From the NCBI GenBank assembly GCA_041751955.1, contig JBGSIB010000002.1:25877-89876 (forward strand): a stretch of DNA of 64,000 nt, given 5' to 3'. Positions 28,594 to 36,748 of this stretch are shown here, piece after piece. This DNA comes from UBA2040 sp041751955. Its GTDB lineage: Bacteria; Bacteroidota; Bacteroidia; Flavobacteriales_D; Crocinitomicaceae. How positions within the stretch are numbered: position 1 is the stretch's first letter; every line of letters starts with the position of its first letter. The position numbers were made by a program, and so were the translations under genes. Below the pieces are notes generated by a model. It searched no databases. It was given only the letters and a program-made list of their open reading frames with translations, and was not told the DNA's origin.

Positions 28594-28887
28594 TTATTCC
28601 GGTTTTTTACGCGACAAGAGCGTAAAGCATATTTTTTGCAAATCCATTATTTTCAGTTCCAGTTCCTTCAAGCATTGCGACAAAGCCTCCAAAGCCTCCA
28701 AAGACTTCGAAGCAATTTCCTGTTTTTCCTTTTGCGTATGCGTGAACAGGTCCAATTCCTCTCGGTAAAAAACCAATTGCTCCATATTTTGCCCGTGCAA
28801 CCTGTTCATTTTCGCCGTAAAAACGATCACCTGCACCGCGCCATACACGATACCCAAAACCAGCACGAAAAATACAATTGTCAGCAT
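28594..28887 (-). CDS. Small membrane protein with coiled coil, upstream of the TPR kinase
   Basis: 97 residues from ATG 28887; a TTG at 28902 is alternative. One N-terminal membrane helix (MLTIVFFVLVLGIVYGAVQV) is followed by a long charged coiled-coil helix rich in Glu, Lys and Leu. It lies 62 bases upstream of the kinase gene on the same strand, so it may be an accessory sensor component. Small size and lack of family make it uncertain. A competing overlapping frame (28607-29035, minus) is Gly/Ala-rich without a plausible fold. Confidence 0.45.
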   Translation of the reverse strand: MLTIVFFVLVLGIVYGAVQVIVFTAKMNRLHGQNMEQLVFYREELDLFTHTQKEKQEIASKSLEALEALSQCLKELELKIMDLQKICFTLLSRKKPE

Positions 28888-28987
28888 ACGGACTTTGCTC
28901 AAGCGACAAAGGTGGGAAGGAAATGTGGGACGTGGAATACTGAGAAAGGCGTATTTTTTTTGGGGGGGAGAAAGTGATTAACGGTTC

Positions 28988-29048
28988 TGCACTAGGCAAT
29001 GTGGCGCTTTCTCTCGAATATAAATGTTGCGCCATTTTACTTAGTGCA
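28988..29048. repeat. Hairpin repeat, copy 1 (left boundary of the restriction island)
   Basis: Imperfect inverted repeat with 20-base arms (28988-29007 and 29029-29048), 16 of 20 pairing, around a 21-base loop. The left arm starts TGCACTAGGC and the right arm ends TTAGTGCA. A 19-base stretch (28992-29010) is identical to 34154-34172, and the right arm region matches 34211-34234 in 20 of 24 bases. The rest of 28888-29262 is AT-rich with long T and G runs and no gene. Confidence 0.75.
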
Positions 29049-29262
29049 TGTTTTAGGTGCTGGCATTTCTATCCATCAAGTTTGTAAACCATTTTCATTA
29101 TTTTGTTTCATATAGATGCTTATCGGCTGTGAGTGGAGTATTTTTTTGTTTTTTGTGCGTTGGTATTTTTTTTTTTCAATTTTTCTTTTGGGATGGCTTT
29201 ACAAGCTCTTTTAAAAAACTTTGGATTGTGCGGTTTTTAAATGTGCTTGGAAAAAGGGAGGA

Positions 29263-30084
29263 TTAAAACAAACTACCTTGTATTTCAATTTTCGGATGAA
29301 ACGTTCCAATAATCATAAAGGGATTATGAGAAACATAATGATGAAGCTGTGATGTGCCTAAAAATAAATGTAAATCTTTCGTTTTTGCAAAATCTTCAAA
29401 ATATTTTTTCTTAACGTCTTCAACTGCTTTAGCTTCGTTTCCTTCGTGTCGCGCAAGACAGTTCCAATAAAGTTGTCCAATTTCCCAATCCTCAATCATT
29501 AACTTACTTTTCTTACCTTGATTGTCTTCAAAAACATAACAAAATTTGTAGGGTAACTTCCGTACAACGTCAAAAGGATTTTCCGGTTGTTTAAACAAAT
29601 TACCTTGTAAGCGTTCAGCTTCAAGTTTCGCTAATTTAGTTTTGTCCCATTCTCTTTCGACTTCTTCAATTGTAAAATCAAGAATTTTGGTTGGTTTGAA
29701 AACAGCTAATGATGTGCAAATCTTTTTGTTTTGAGCTTCTGCGATTAATTCAGATAAATTGTAATAGATTTTGCCTAATGTAAACCTTTTCCTTTCTGCC
29801 CAATTTCCTTTTGTGTCAAGGTGGTCAAGTATTTTTATTTCAGTATCGTGAGAGTATGGACGATAACTTTCAGGTCTAAAATCACTTTTGTTTTTAACCA
29901 AATCAAGTTCTATCCAATCATACTTTTTATATTGTTCTTCAAACGATTTTTTACGAAACTGAATAGGGTAAATTCTTATCCAAGTTCCGTTTTCGGTAAA
30001 GCCTGCAGTACAAACCAATTCTTCGTATTTCCCAGAAATTGCTGGATAAGTTTTTACTGTGATTAAAACCTTTGTCTTTGCCAT
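29263..30084 (-). CDS. Unrecognised protein in the restriction island
   Basis: 273 residues, no signal peptide, soluble. The N-terminus (KVLITVKTYPAISGKYEELV then CTAGFTENGTWIRIYPIQFR) is beta-rich and ends in an Arg-containing strand. The middle is helical and charged, and the C-terminus has FLGTSQLHHYVSHNPFMIIG. It recalls a family, described from memory as carrying two OB-like folds, that co-occurs with DUF488 genes; I cannot verify this. It is the last gene of the three-gene operon, 3 bases after the DUF488 gene, so probably a nucleic-acid-related partner of the R-M enzyme. Confidence 0.6.
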   Translation of the reverse strand: MAKTKVLITVKTYPAISGKYEELVCTAGFTENGTWIRIYPIQFRKKSFEEQYKKYDWIELDLVKNKSDFRPESYRPYSHDTEIKILDHLDTKGNWAERKRFTLGKIYYNLSELIAEAQNKKICTSLAVFKPTKILDFTIEEVEREWDKTKLAKLEAERLQGNLFKQPENPFDVVRKLPYKFCYVFEDNQGKKSKLMIEDWEIGQLYWNCLARHEGNEAKAVEDVKKKYFEDFAKTKDLHLFLGTSQLHHYVSHNPFMIIGTFHPKIEIQGSLF

Positions 30085-30087
30085 TTT

Positions 30088-30972
30088 TTAAATATGCTTT
30101 ACTTCATAATTAAAATCAGGCAGAGTTTCAATTGCTTCTGCCAAATGCTTACGGTGACATTGACAAATATTGGCTTCAAAGCACGTTAATGCAATGCGTT
30201 TATGTTCTTTTAATAAGTTTAAAATAATTGTTTGGGTCGGAATGGTTGCAGTTAAATTACTCTCACGATATAGGGCAAATAATTTATCATAGTCCGTTTG
30301 CGTATTTAATTCTCGTCTTTGGTTCGATTGTATTCCAACCTCAGGAAAGTGCATATACTGGATTCCTAAACTTTCACAATATCTTTTTAATAAACCCTTG
30401 CTAAATCCATATTTCATGCTCAACGGATTTTTGCGAACATCAACCAAAATTTTCACATCGTTTTTTAATAAACGATTTAAATATTCCTCTAACGAAATGC
30501 CTTCATAACCAATTGTAAATAAAACTGTTTTATTACTTTTAGGCGCACTCTCATTTACTTTTTCAAATTCATCAGTAGTCAAAATGCTTTCAGCTTTGAT
30601 ACTTTTTGTTGCCCAATATGGGAAATTAATGTAAGTGTGCTTCATTAAAGCATTTGCATTCATTTTTCCGTAAAGCATTTTGATTTCTAGTAACTGTTTC
30701 TTGTCAGTTTCTTTTATTGCTTTTAAATAATCGGTTTTTTCATTGTTTTTAAAATGACTTTCTGTTTCACTCAGCATTCCTTTGTTTACCATTGTTGTTA
30801 AATCTGCATTGGCAGAATAAGAGTAACAACCGAACTTGTAAGGAATAAAGTCATATTCCGCTTTTTGTTGTCTTTGGGTAAAAAGAAAGAGTAATTTTTG
30901 CAATCTAATTTTATCTAATTCATTATCAAATAATTGCAAAAGCGATAATATTATTTTTCGTCTGTAAAACAT
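30088..30972 (-). CDS. DUF488 protein with an additional N-terminal domain
   Basis: 294 residues. The C-terminal half (about 148-294) is DUF488: FTIGYEGISLEEYLNRLLKN, VDVRKNPLSMKYGFSK, HFPEVGI and the conserved Cys cluster LTCFEANICQCHRKHLAEAI. The N-terminal ~120 residues are helical, with DKIRLQKLLFLFTQRQ and YKFGCYSYSANADLTTMV. They resemble the start of Panacea/DUF4065-type antitoxin proteins (inference). DUF488 function is unknown; its Cys-rich loop may bind metal or be catalytic. It sits 9 bases after the R-M gene and 3 bases before the next. Confidence 0.75.
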   Translation of the reverse strand: MFYRRKIILSLLQLFDNELDKIRLQKLLFLFTQRQQKAEYDFIPYKFGCYSYSANADLTTMVNKGMLSETESHFKNNEKTDYLKAIKETDKKQLLEIKMLYGKMNANALMKHTYINFPYWATKSIKAESILTTDEFEKVNESAPKSNKTVLFTIGYEGISLEEYLNRLLKNDVKILVDVRKNPLSMKYGFSKGLLKRYCESLGIQYMHFPEVGIQSNQRRELNTQTDYDKLFALYRESNLTATIPTQTIILNLLKEHKRIALTCFEANICQCHRKHLAEAIETLPDFNYEVKHI

Positions 30973-30981
30973 GTTACAAAA

Positions 30982-33720
30982 TTACTTTGTTTTTTTATTT
31001 TTCTTCACTTTCTCCGTGGAAAACAAATCTGCCGTGTATTTTTCATAAAGTTCAAATAAAAACTCCATTCGATTTGCTTCGCTTGTGAAAGGTTGTGAGC
31101 GATAAGCCAATTCAACCGTTTTGTCTAACTCGTTATGTGCTTTTACTAATGTTGGTGGCATTGTAAGCGGGTCATATAAATCAGCTAAAGAGCTATTCGG
31201 GAATGCTACTCTTACATCTAAAACTTTTTGTGCCGCTGTTTCAACGGCTTTGATTTGTTTGTCTGTGGGATTTTGTGGAAATGGATAGTTGTTGTAAACT
31301 GCTGGGGTATACCTAATTCGAGATTCCAATTTACCAGAAATCGTTTTTGCCCATGTCATATGAGTTAAAGATTGAAGGATTCCAAATAAATACAAATTTG
31401 CATTTGGAATTATTTGTACTGTATTCGCACAAATCACATCTCTTGTTTCAAAACCAACAGGAATGTACTTTCTATTTTCAGAAGAAACTTCAGGTATTAC
31501 AAGATAATCCGAAACGGGTTGTCTATCTTGAGTAAACAAAGAAGGAAATTCAGCAAATTTTACAACTGATGGTGTCGGACTTTTCAATCTTGTTTCTTTA
31601 ACTTTTGCAAGTCGTTCAAGGACATGAGTTAACTTTTTCAACTCTTTTGGATCAGCATTTTTCAACCATAAGCACCAACGAATTTTTGAACTAATAAAAT
31701 CATCAGCACCCATATATCTTAATATGAATTTAGAAGCGTTAGGTTCTGAACTTAAAAATTCATCTTTTGAATTGATTAACAAATGTCCACCGTCAGTTGG
31801 TTGACTTCCTTTAAACATATCAGGGAATTTATGAATTGGATTTCCTCTTGATTCAATTGAAATATCTTTCGCATCAACTAAATAAGCATTAATGTTTTTT
31901 GCTTTTTTGGCGTGTGCTTCTCCTTTTATGTCTTCATATTCAAAAATGGTTTTGTTGATTGTGTCAAAATTTGCAAAACCAACTATTACAACATGAACGC
32001 CTGCATTTCCTTTGGCTTCGTTGCTCCAAGAAAATGTGCGATGCGCAAAATGAATTTTGATGTGATATTTATTCAATAAAAGTGGAAATAGAATTGAAGC
32101 TTGTTCACCTTGAGTAATTGAATTTGTAGAGACAAAAGCGACCTTAATTTTTGTGTTTTGAATGTATTGTGCCGCTTTCAAATACCATGCTGCAACATAA
32201 TCTAGACGACCTGCACGTTTTGCATCACCAAAAACCATTTCCAAACTTTTTGCTTGCTCTGCATTTCTATATTGATGTCCAATGAAAGGTGGATTCCCAA
32301 TAATATATGAAAGTTCGCTTTTAGCAACTATACTTGCCCATTCTGTTTCCAAAGCATCACCGTGAACAATTTTCGCAGATTTTTTCAAAGGCAAGCGTGC
32401 AAAGTATTGTCCAAATTCATTGCTTATTAGCATGTTCATTTGATGGTCGATAAGCCACATTGCAACTTCGGCAATTCGTGCAGGAAATTCTTCATATTCA
32501 ATTCCGCACATCATATCTACGTCAAGCCAAATAATACTGCTAACGTCCATTACTTGTTGTCCACCTTTGTAGGATGCTCTTAAAATTTCTAATTCAAGTA
32601 AACGTAATTCTCGGTATGTAATAACTAAAAAGTTTCCGCAACCACAAGCCGGGTCAAGAAATTTAAGTGTACTAATGCGTTTATGGAATTCAGGAAGTTT
32701 GTTTTTGTTGTCCTTGATACTTTCAAATTCCTTCCAAAGTTCGTCAAGGAAAAGCGGTTTTATGAGTTTTAAAATGTTGGTTTCGCTTGTGTAATGTGCG
32801 CCTAAGTTTCTGCGTTCCTTTGGATTCATTACGCTTTGAAACATAGAACCGAAAATTGCAGGCGATATTTTGCTCCAATCAATATAACAGCAGTCCAATA
32901 AAGCTTGGCGCATTTTGGTATCGAAACTTGCTGATGGCAATATTTCTTCAAAAAGTTTCCCATTTACATAAGGGAAGTCAGCCAATTGTTCGTCTAAATT
33001 TTTAAAACGATTTTCTTTCGGTGTATTTAAAACCTGAAAAAGTTCTTGCAGTTTTGAAGCAAGATCGCTTCCATCTATTAAGGTTCTTTGCTCTATATAA
33101 TCCTGAAATTGCTGTTTGTTAAAAATGGTTGTGTCTTCCGCAAACATTAAAAACAGAATACGAACTAAATAAACTTCTAAAGGATGCCCTGAATATCCGA
33201 TTTCTTCAAGTCTATCATGCAATTTACCCATCAACTCTGCCGCTCTGATATTAGCAGGGTCTTGTTCTTTGTATGTTTTCTTTTGGTATCCTAACAAATA
33301 TCCAAAACTTTGAACGTTCAGTACTAATTCATCAATTGTGAATTCAAGTGTCTGTTGTTCTTCCGTATCGTATAATCTGAAAACATGAAAGTCACAAACT
33401 AAAACGTACTTTGGTAATTCATTTAGTTTTAATCCGTGTGTATAATCAATGGCTTGTTGAAAAGCTTTATCAAGGTTTTTACCTCTACTTTTCATTTCAA
33501 CTAAAATGGTTCCTTTCCACAATAAATCAATATAGCCATCAGCGTCTGAAAGTTTTTTAACTCGATGCTCAAAGGTTCCAATCTTTTTTCTGGTAATTCC
33601 AAAGACATCAAAGAAAGCATCTAAAAATGGTTTTGCATCCGCTTCTTCATTTGAAGTGCCAGCCCATTCTTTTGAGAAATTTAATGCTCTATCCTTTATT
33701 TCATTCCAGCTTAATGCCAT
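30982..33720 (-). CDS. Type IIL restriction-modification enzyme, MmeI-like (fused endonuclease and N6-adenine methyltransferase)
   Basis: 912 residues, the usual size of MmeI-family enzymes. The N-terminal nuclease has Asp65, Glu75 and Lys77 arranged as D-x9-ExK (IDLLWKGTILVEMK), the MmeI catalytic spacing. A helical spacer leads to the methyltransferase with motif I DPACGCG at 356-362 and motif IV NPPF at 476-479, typical of gamma-class N6-adenine enzymes. A target-recognition region follows at about 620-830, then a C-terminal helical part with a Lys-rich end. A single polypeptide should bind DNA, methylate one strand and cut nearby. First gene of the island operon; all catalytic residues intact. 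Confidence 0.88.
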   Translation of the reverse strand: MALSWNEIKDRALNFSKEWAGTSNEEADAKPFLDAFFDVFGITRKKIGTFEHRVKKLSDADGYIDLLWKGTILVEMKSRGKNLDKAFQQAIDYTHGLKLNELPKYVLVCDFHVFRLYDTEEQQTLEFTIDELVLNVQSFGYLLGYQKKTYKEQDPANIRAAELMGKLHDRLEEIGYSGHPLEVYLVRILFLMFAEDTTIFNKQQFQDYIEQRTLIDGSDLASKLQELFQVLNTPKENRFKNLDEQLADFPYVNGKLFEEILPSASFDTKMRQALLDCCYIDWSKISPAIFGSMFQSVMNPKERRNLGAHYTSETNILKLIKPLFLDELWKEFESIKDNKNKLPEFHKRISTLKFLDPACGCGNFLVITYRELRLLELEILRASYKGGQQVMDVSSIIWLDVDMMCGIEYEEFPARIAEVAMWLIDHQMNMLISNEFGQYFARLPLKKSAKIVHGDALETEWASIVAKSELSYIIGNPPFIGHQYRNAEQAKSLEMVFGDAKRAGRLDYVAAWYLKAAQYIQNTKIKVAFVSTNSITQGEQASILFPLLLNKYHIKIHFAHRTFSWSNEAKGNAGVHVVIVGFANFDTINKTIFEYEDIKGEAHAKKAKNINAYLVDAKDISIESRGNPIHKFPDMFKGSQPTDGGHLLINSKDEFLSSEPNASKFILRYMGADDFISSKIRWCLWLKNADPKELKKLTHVLERLAKVKETRLKSPTPSVVKFAEFPSLFTQDRQPVSDYLVIPEVSSENRKYIPVGFETRDVICANTVQIIPNANLYLFGILQSLTHMTWAKTISGKLESRIRYTPAVYNNYPFPQNPTDKQIKAVETAAQKVLDVRVAFPNSSLADLYDPLTMPPTLVKAHNELDKTVELAYRSQPFTSEANRMEFLFELYEKYTADLFSTEKVKKNKKTK

Positions 33721-34140
33721 AGTTTATTTATCAGGTTACTAAGATAATTATTATAATTACCAATATTATTAGTTGGATCGTAGGGAAAATTTGGCTCTTT
33801 TGGTTTTGCGAATCGTTGGCTTGTGTGTCGGGCAAAACCAAATGTGCCATTTTGTGCGGTTGGCATTTCGGGTCGTTTTTCTGTCGGTTTATTGTTGCTT
33901 TGTCGGTCGTCATAGGGTTGCCACTAACAATTGCCTAATCCACATATATGGATTATTCCCTTAGCATACACAACACACCTCCCTACACCCCAACCCATAC
34001 AACCCCAGGTCAAACCATCAAGATTCACATCATCATCCAAGGATTTCGTTTTCATAACTCCTTCAAACATACAAAAAATCCTTTTTCAAAAAACGTTTGC
34101 ATAGAAAAGGTTGGTGAGAATGGCTATTTTCTTGCGCTTG
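33721..34140. other. Non-coding flank of the restriction island with nested palindromes
   Basis: No gene found. It contains a perfect 11-base inverted repeat TTTGGTTTTGC / GCAAAACCAAA (33799-33809 and 33832-33842, 22-base loop) and a near-palindrome around AATCCACATATATGGATT (33937-33954). It lies upstream of the R-M gene (minus strand) and may hold its promoter, but no -7 box is evident. Confidence 0.5.
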
Positions 34141-34144
34141 GCCA

Positions 34145-34234
34145 TGCCTAATGCTAGGCAATGTGGCGCTTTTACTCAAGTGTAATTGCCGGTTTTACGG
34201 TTGCATGGTCTTGCCTCATTTTGCTTGGTGCATG
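34145..34234. repeat. Hairpin repeat, copy 2 (right boundary of the restriction island)
   Basis: Second copy of the element at 28988. The 19 bases 34154-34172 are identical to 28992-29010, and 34211-34234 corresponds to 29027-29050 (20 of 24). The loop is longer than in copy 1. A separate perfect palindrome, TGCCTA-ATGC-TAGGCA, covers 34145-34160. Both copies have the same orientation, about 5.16 kb apart. Confidence 0.75.
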
Positions 34235-34248
34235 ATTGGTATTTCAAT

Positions 34249-35154
34249 TTAGTTTGTATTTCTGTAATCTGACGGGTTGATGCCAGTTTTTGATTTAAAT
34301 AATTTGCTGAAATGCTGAGAATATTCAAATCCTAAATCAAATGCAACTTCACTTACGGTGGAATTGGAACTGAGCAATAAGGTTTTTGCTTTGTCAATTA
34401 TAAAGTCATGAATATGGTCCTTTGCGCTTCTTCCTGTTTCCAGACGCAGTAAATCACTTAAATAGCTTCCGGAAAGGTTCAATGCTTCGCCACATGTTCT
34501 TATTGTAGGAAGTCCCTTGTTTTTCAATTCATCGGATGAAAAATAGCTTTCAAGAAATGTATTAAATCGGTCAACCAGGTCTTTATTGAGATTGGAGCGC
34601 GTATAGAATTGGCGGTCGTAATAGCGAAGGCAGTATTTGAGAATTGACTCTAAGTTCATGAGAATCAATTCTTGTGAATGTTTATCTATATTTTGTTGAA
34701 GTTCTGTTTCGATTTTTTGCACGAAATCTGTGAGCATTTTTTTTTCCTTATCAGAAACATGCAAAGCCTCGTTTATGCCATAGTTGAAAAATGAGTAATC
34801 CTTAATCGTATTGCCTAGGGTTGATCGCCGAATCAAATCGGGATGAAAAAAAATGTTCCAACCATTTCTATCCAATTCCGCATCCGCATCATCAAATGTT
34901 GCCACTTGGTTTGGTGCCATAAATACTAAAGTTCCTTCCTCATAGTCGTAAGAATTTCGTCCATATTTGAAGGTTCCTCTCACATTTCCTTTCAATCCAA
35001 TTACAAACAAGTCACTTGTCATTTTGGTGTTTTCAAAATCGAAATCCGTTTCTGGCCATTCTTTTATGATGGTAATTAATGGATGCAATGGCTTTCCAAA
35101 ACCAAACAAGCGATGCAATTCCGCAATACTCTTTAAGTGAAAAAAGTCAGCCAT
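34249..35154 (-). CDS. AraC-family transcription regulator
   Basis: 301 residues. The N-terminal cupin-like sensing domain is followed by a double HTH at about 200-300: CGEALNLSGSYLSDLLRLETG, VSEVAFDLGFEYSQHFSKLF and the ending KTGINPSDYR, the AraC signature. It probably controls the adjacent SDR gene, which ends 13 bases upstream on the same strand. The ligand is unknown. Confidence 0.88.
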   Translation of the reverse strand: MADFFHLKSIAELHRLFGFGKPLHPLITIIKEWPETDFDFENTKMTSDLFVIGLKGNVRGTFKYGRNSYDYEEGTLVFMAPNQVATFDDADAELDRNGWNIFFHPDLIRRSTLGNTIKDYSFFNYGINEALHVSDKEKKMLTDFVQKIETELQQNIDKHSQELILMNLESILKYCLRYYDRQFYTRSNLNKDLVDRFNTFLESYFSSDELKNKGLPTIRTCGEALNLSGSYLSDLLRLETGRSAKDHIHDFIIDKAKTLLLSSNSTVSEVAFDLGFEYSQHFSKLFKSKTGINPSDYRNTN

Positions 35155-35167
35155 ATAAAATGTTCGT

Positions 35168-36067
35168 TTAGAAATGAATTCCGGTCATTGTTTCAGATAC
35201 TTCCCAAAGCCGTTTTGCATTGGCTTCATTGTAGGACCTTTCATTTGATTTCACAACTATTGGCGCTCCTTTTAGTTCCTGAAATCCTGAGGGGCCGTAA
35301 AAATCACCCGGATTGGCATCTGGATCCGTGGCAGCTCTTAACGTAGGTAAAACACCTTGTTCTACTCCTTGACCCATGATAGGATTCATGATTCGCCAAA
35401 AAAGGCTATGCCGCTGCAGATCTGTTCTGGTGTACCCTGGATGAGCAGCCGTTACAAGTGGGGCATTCGGATCATCTTTAAATTTTCTAGCCAATTCATA
35501 AGTAAAATAGAGATTGGCCAACTTACTATCTCCGTAGGCTTGGGTGGTCTTGTATTTTCTTTTTTCCCAGTTGATGTCCGCAAAATCAATTTTTCCTGGT
35601 CTATGCGCTATACTCGAAGTAGCGACGATACGCGACCCTTCGGTCTGTTTTAACAGGGGCATTAATAATCCAGTCAAAGCAAAGTGCCCCAAGTGGTTGG
35701 TGCCCATTTGAATTTCAAACCCGTCTTCCGTTGTAGAAAAAGGGCACATCATTACACCTGCATTGTTGATTAAAATATCCAAGCGACCGTAATCCGCAAG
35801 TATTTGTTCTGAAAAGGACTTAACAGAACTTAAACTTCCTAGATCAAGTTTGCGCACCTCAATTTTTGCCTCAGGTAACGACTTTTTGATTTCCCCAGAG
35901 ACTTGTTCTCCTTTTTGTGTATTTCTAATCGCCATGATCACGGTCGCATTTTTGGAAGCAAGTATTTTTGTCGCTTCTTTGCCCAGGCCGCTAGTTGCGC
36001 CAGTAACAATAACAACTTTAGTATCCTGATTAGGGATATCGCTAATGTTCCAATTTGATTTTCCCAT
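35168..36067 (-). CDS. SDR oxidoreductase, retinol-dehydrogenase/WWOX-like
   Basis: 299 residues. NAD(P)-binding TGATSGLG near residue 22, NNAGVM, the catalytic Ser in ATSSIAH, and YGDSKLAN carrying YxxxK. The long C-terminal part with AAHPGYTRTDL is typical of the RDH/light-dependent protochlorophyllide-reductase-like SDR group often next to AraC regulators. Substrate unknown. Middle gene of a membrane protein-SDR-araC operon. Confidence 0.85.
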   Translation of the reverse strand: MGKSNWNISDIPNQDTKVVIVTGATSGLGKEATKILASKNATVIMAIRNTQKGEQVSGEIKKSLPEAKIEVRKLDLGSLSSVKSFSEQILADYGRLDILINNAGVMMCPFSTTEDGFEIQMGTNHLGHFALTGLLMPLLKQTEGSRIVATSSIAHRPGKIDFADINWEKRKYKTTQAYGDSKLANLYFTYELARKFKDDPNAPLVTAAHPGYTRTDLQRHSLFWRIMNPIMGQGVEQGVLPTLRAATDPDANPGDFYGPSGFQELKGAPIVVKSNERSYNEANAKRLWEVSETMTGIHF

Positions 36068-36105
36068 CTTTCTTTTTGATTGTAAACGAATAATAATTGT
36101 AAACC

Positions 36106-36531
36106 TTACTGTGTTTTCAATTTCTTTCCAGCCATGTAAGCCAATAGAACAGTTAAACCTCCCCTGACTCCATCAACTAAAAGGGCTTGAGTCTCGCCAA
36201 ATTTCACAAGCATACCAAGGCCAAACGAAATTAGAAAAAGGCCGATTATAATGCCAAGAGTTGCCCCCGCTCGATTTGATTTTCTAATCCAAACAAAACT
36301 GAGTACCATCAATGTAGTTAATAAAAACAAATACAGCCCCAAGATTAATCCCAATACCTCCATATCACTTGAATACGGAGTATTAAAATTTTCCATTGCC
36401 ATTGGTAAATCAAACAAAAGAGTAAAACCAATTACCAGCTCGAAAACTGCTTGAAATAGGATGAATACCATGAAAATTTGCTTCCAAACTTTACTTGAAC
36501 TTCCTGTTTGATTTGATAGGTGTGCATCCAT
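36106..36531 (-). CDS. Four-helix membrane protein of unknown function
   Basis: 141 residues with four hydrophobic segments (IFMVFILFQAVFELVIGFTL, VLGLILGLYLFLLTTLMVLS, LGIIIGLFLISFGLGMLV, GGLTVLLAYMAG), short polar ends and Lys-rich C-terminus. No family recognised. It lies 38 bases upstream of the SDR gene on the same strand. Confidence 0.6.
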   Translation of the reverse strand: MDAHLSNQTGSSSKVWKQIFMVFILFQAVFELVIGFTLLFDLPMAMENFNTPYSSDMEVLGLILGLYLFLLTTLMVLSFVWIRKSNRAGATLGIIIGLFLISFGLGMLVKFGETQALLVDGVRGGLTVLLAYMAGKKLKTQ

Positions 36532-36748
36532 AATTTCTATGATTAAAATTTATTTAATCCAAAATTACCTACAACAAATAAAGCGGCTATAATCATTTCC
36601 CGTAAGCTTGAATATATTTCGCAGATTGTATATTTTCTTTTGCCCAAGACATGGCTATCCAACAGAGTGGCGCATACTCGCTTCGTACATAAAACAATCC
36701 TCCTGTGATTTCAATCTTATCCTAATCCGGCAAAAGGTCAACAATCTC

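Noticed and set aside
28607..29035. 142-residue minus-strand reading frame
   Set aside because: Overlaps the small coiled-coil gene and the hairpin repeat, has no signal or membrane logic, and its composition looks like an antisense shadow.
33731..33913. Short ORF in the flank of the restriction island
   Set aside because: Overlaps the perfect inverted repeat, no recognisable protein features.
28988..34234. Boundary hairpins as integron attC sites
   Set aside because: No RYYYAAC / GTTRRRY core pair could be placed and no integrase is present; recorded as hairpin repeats only.
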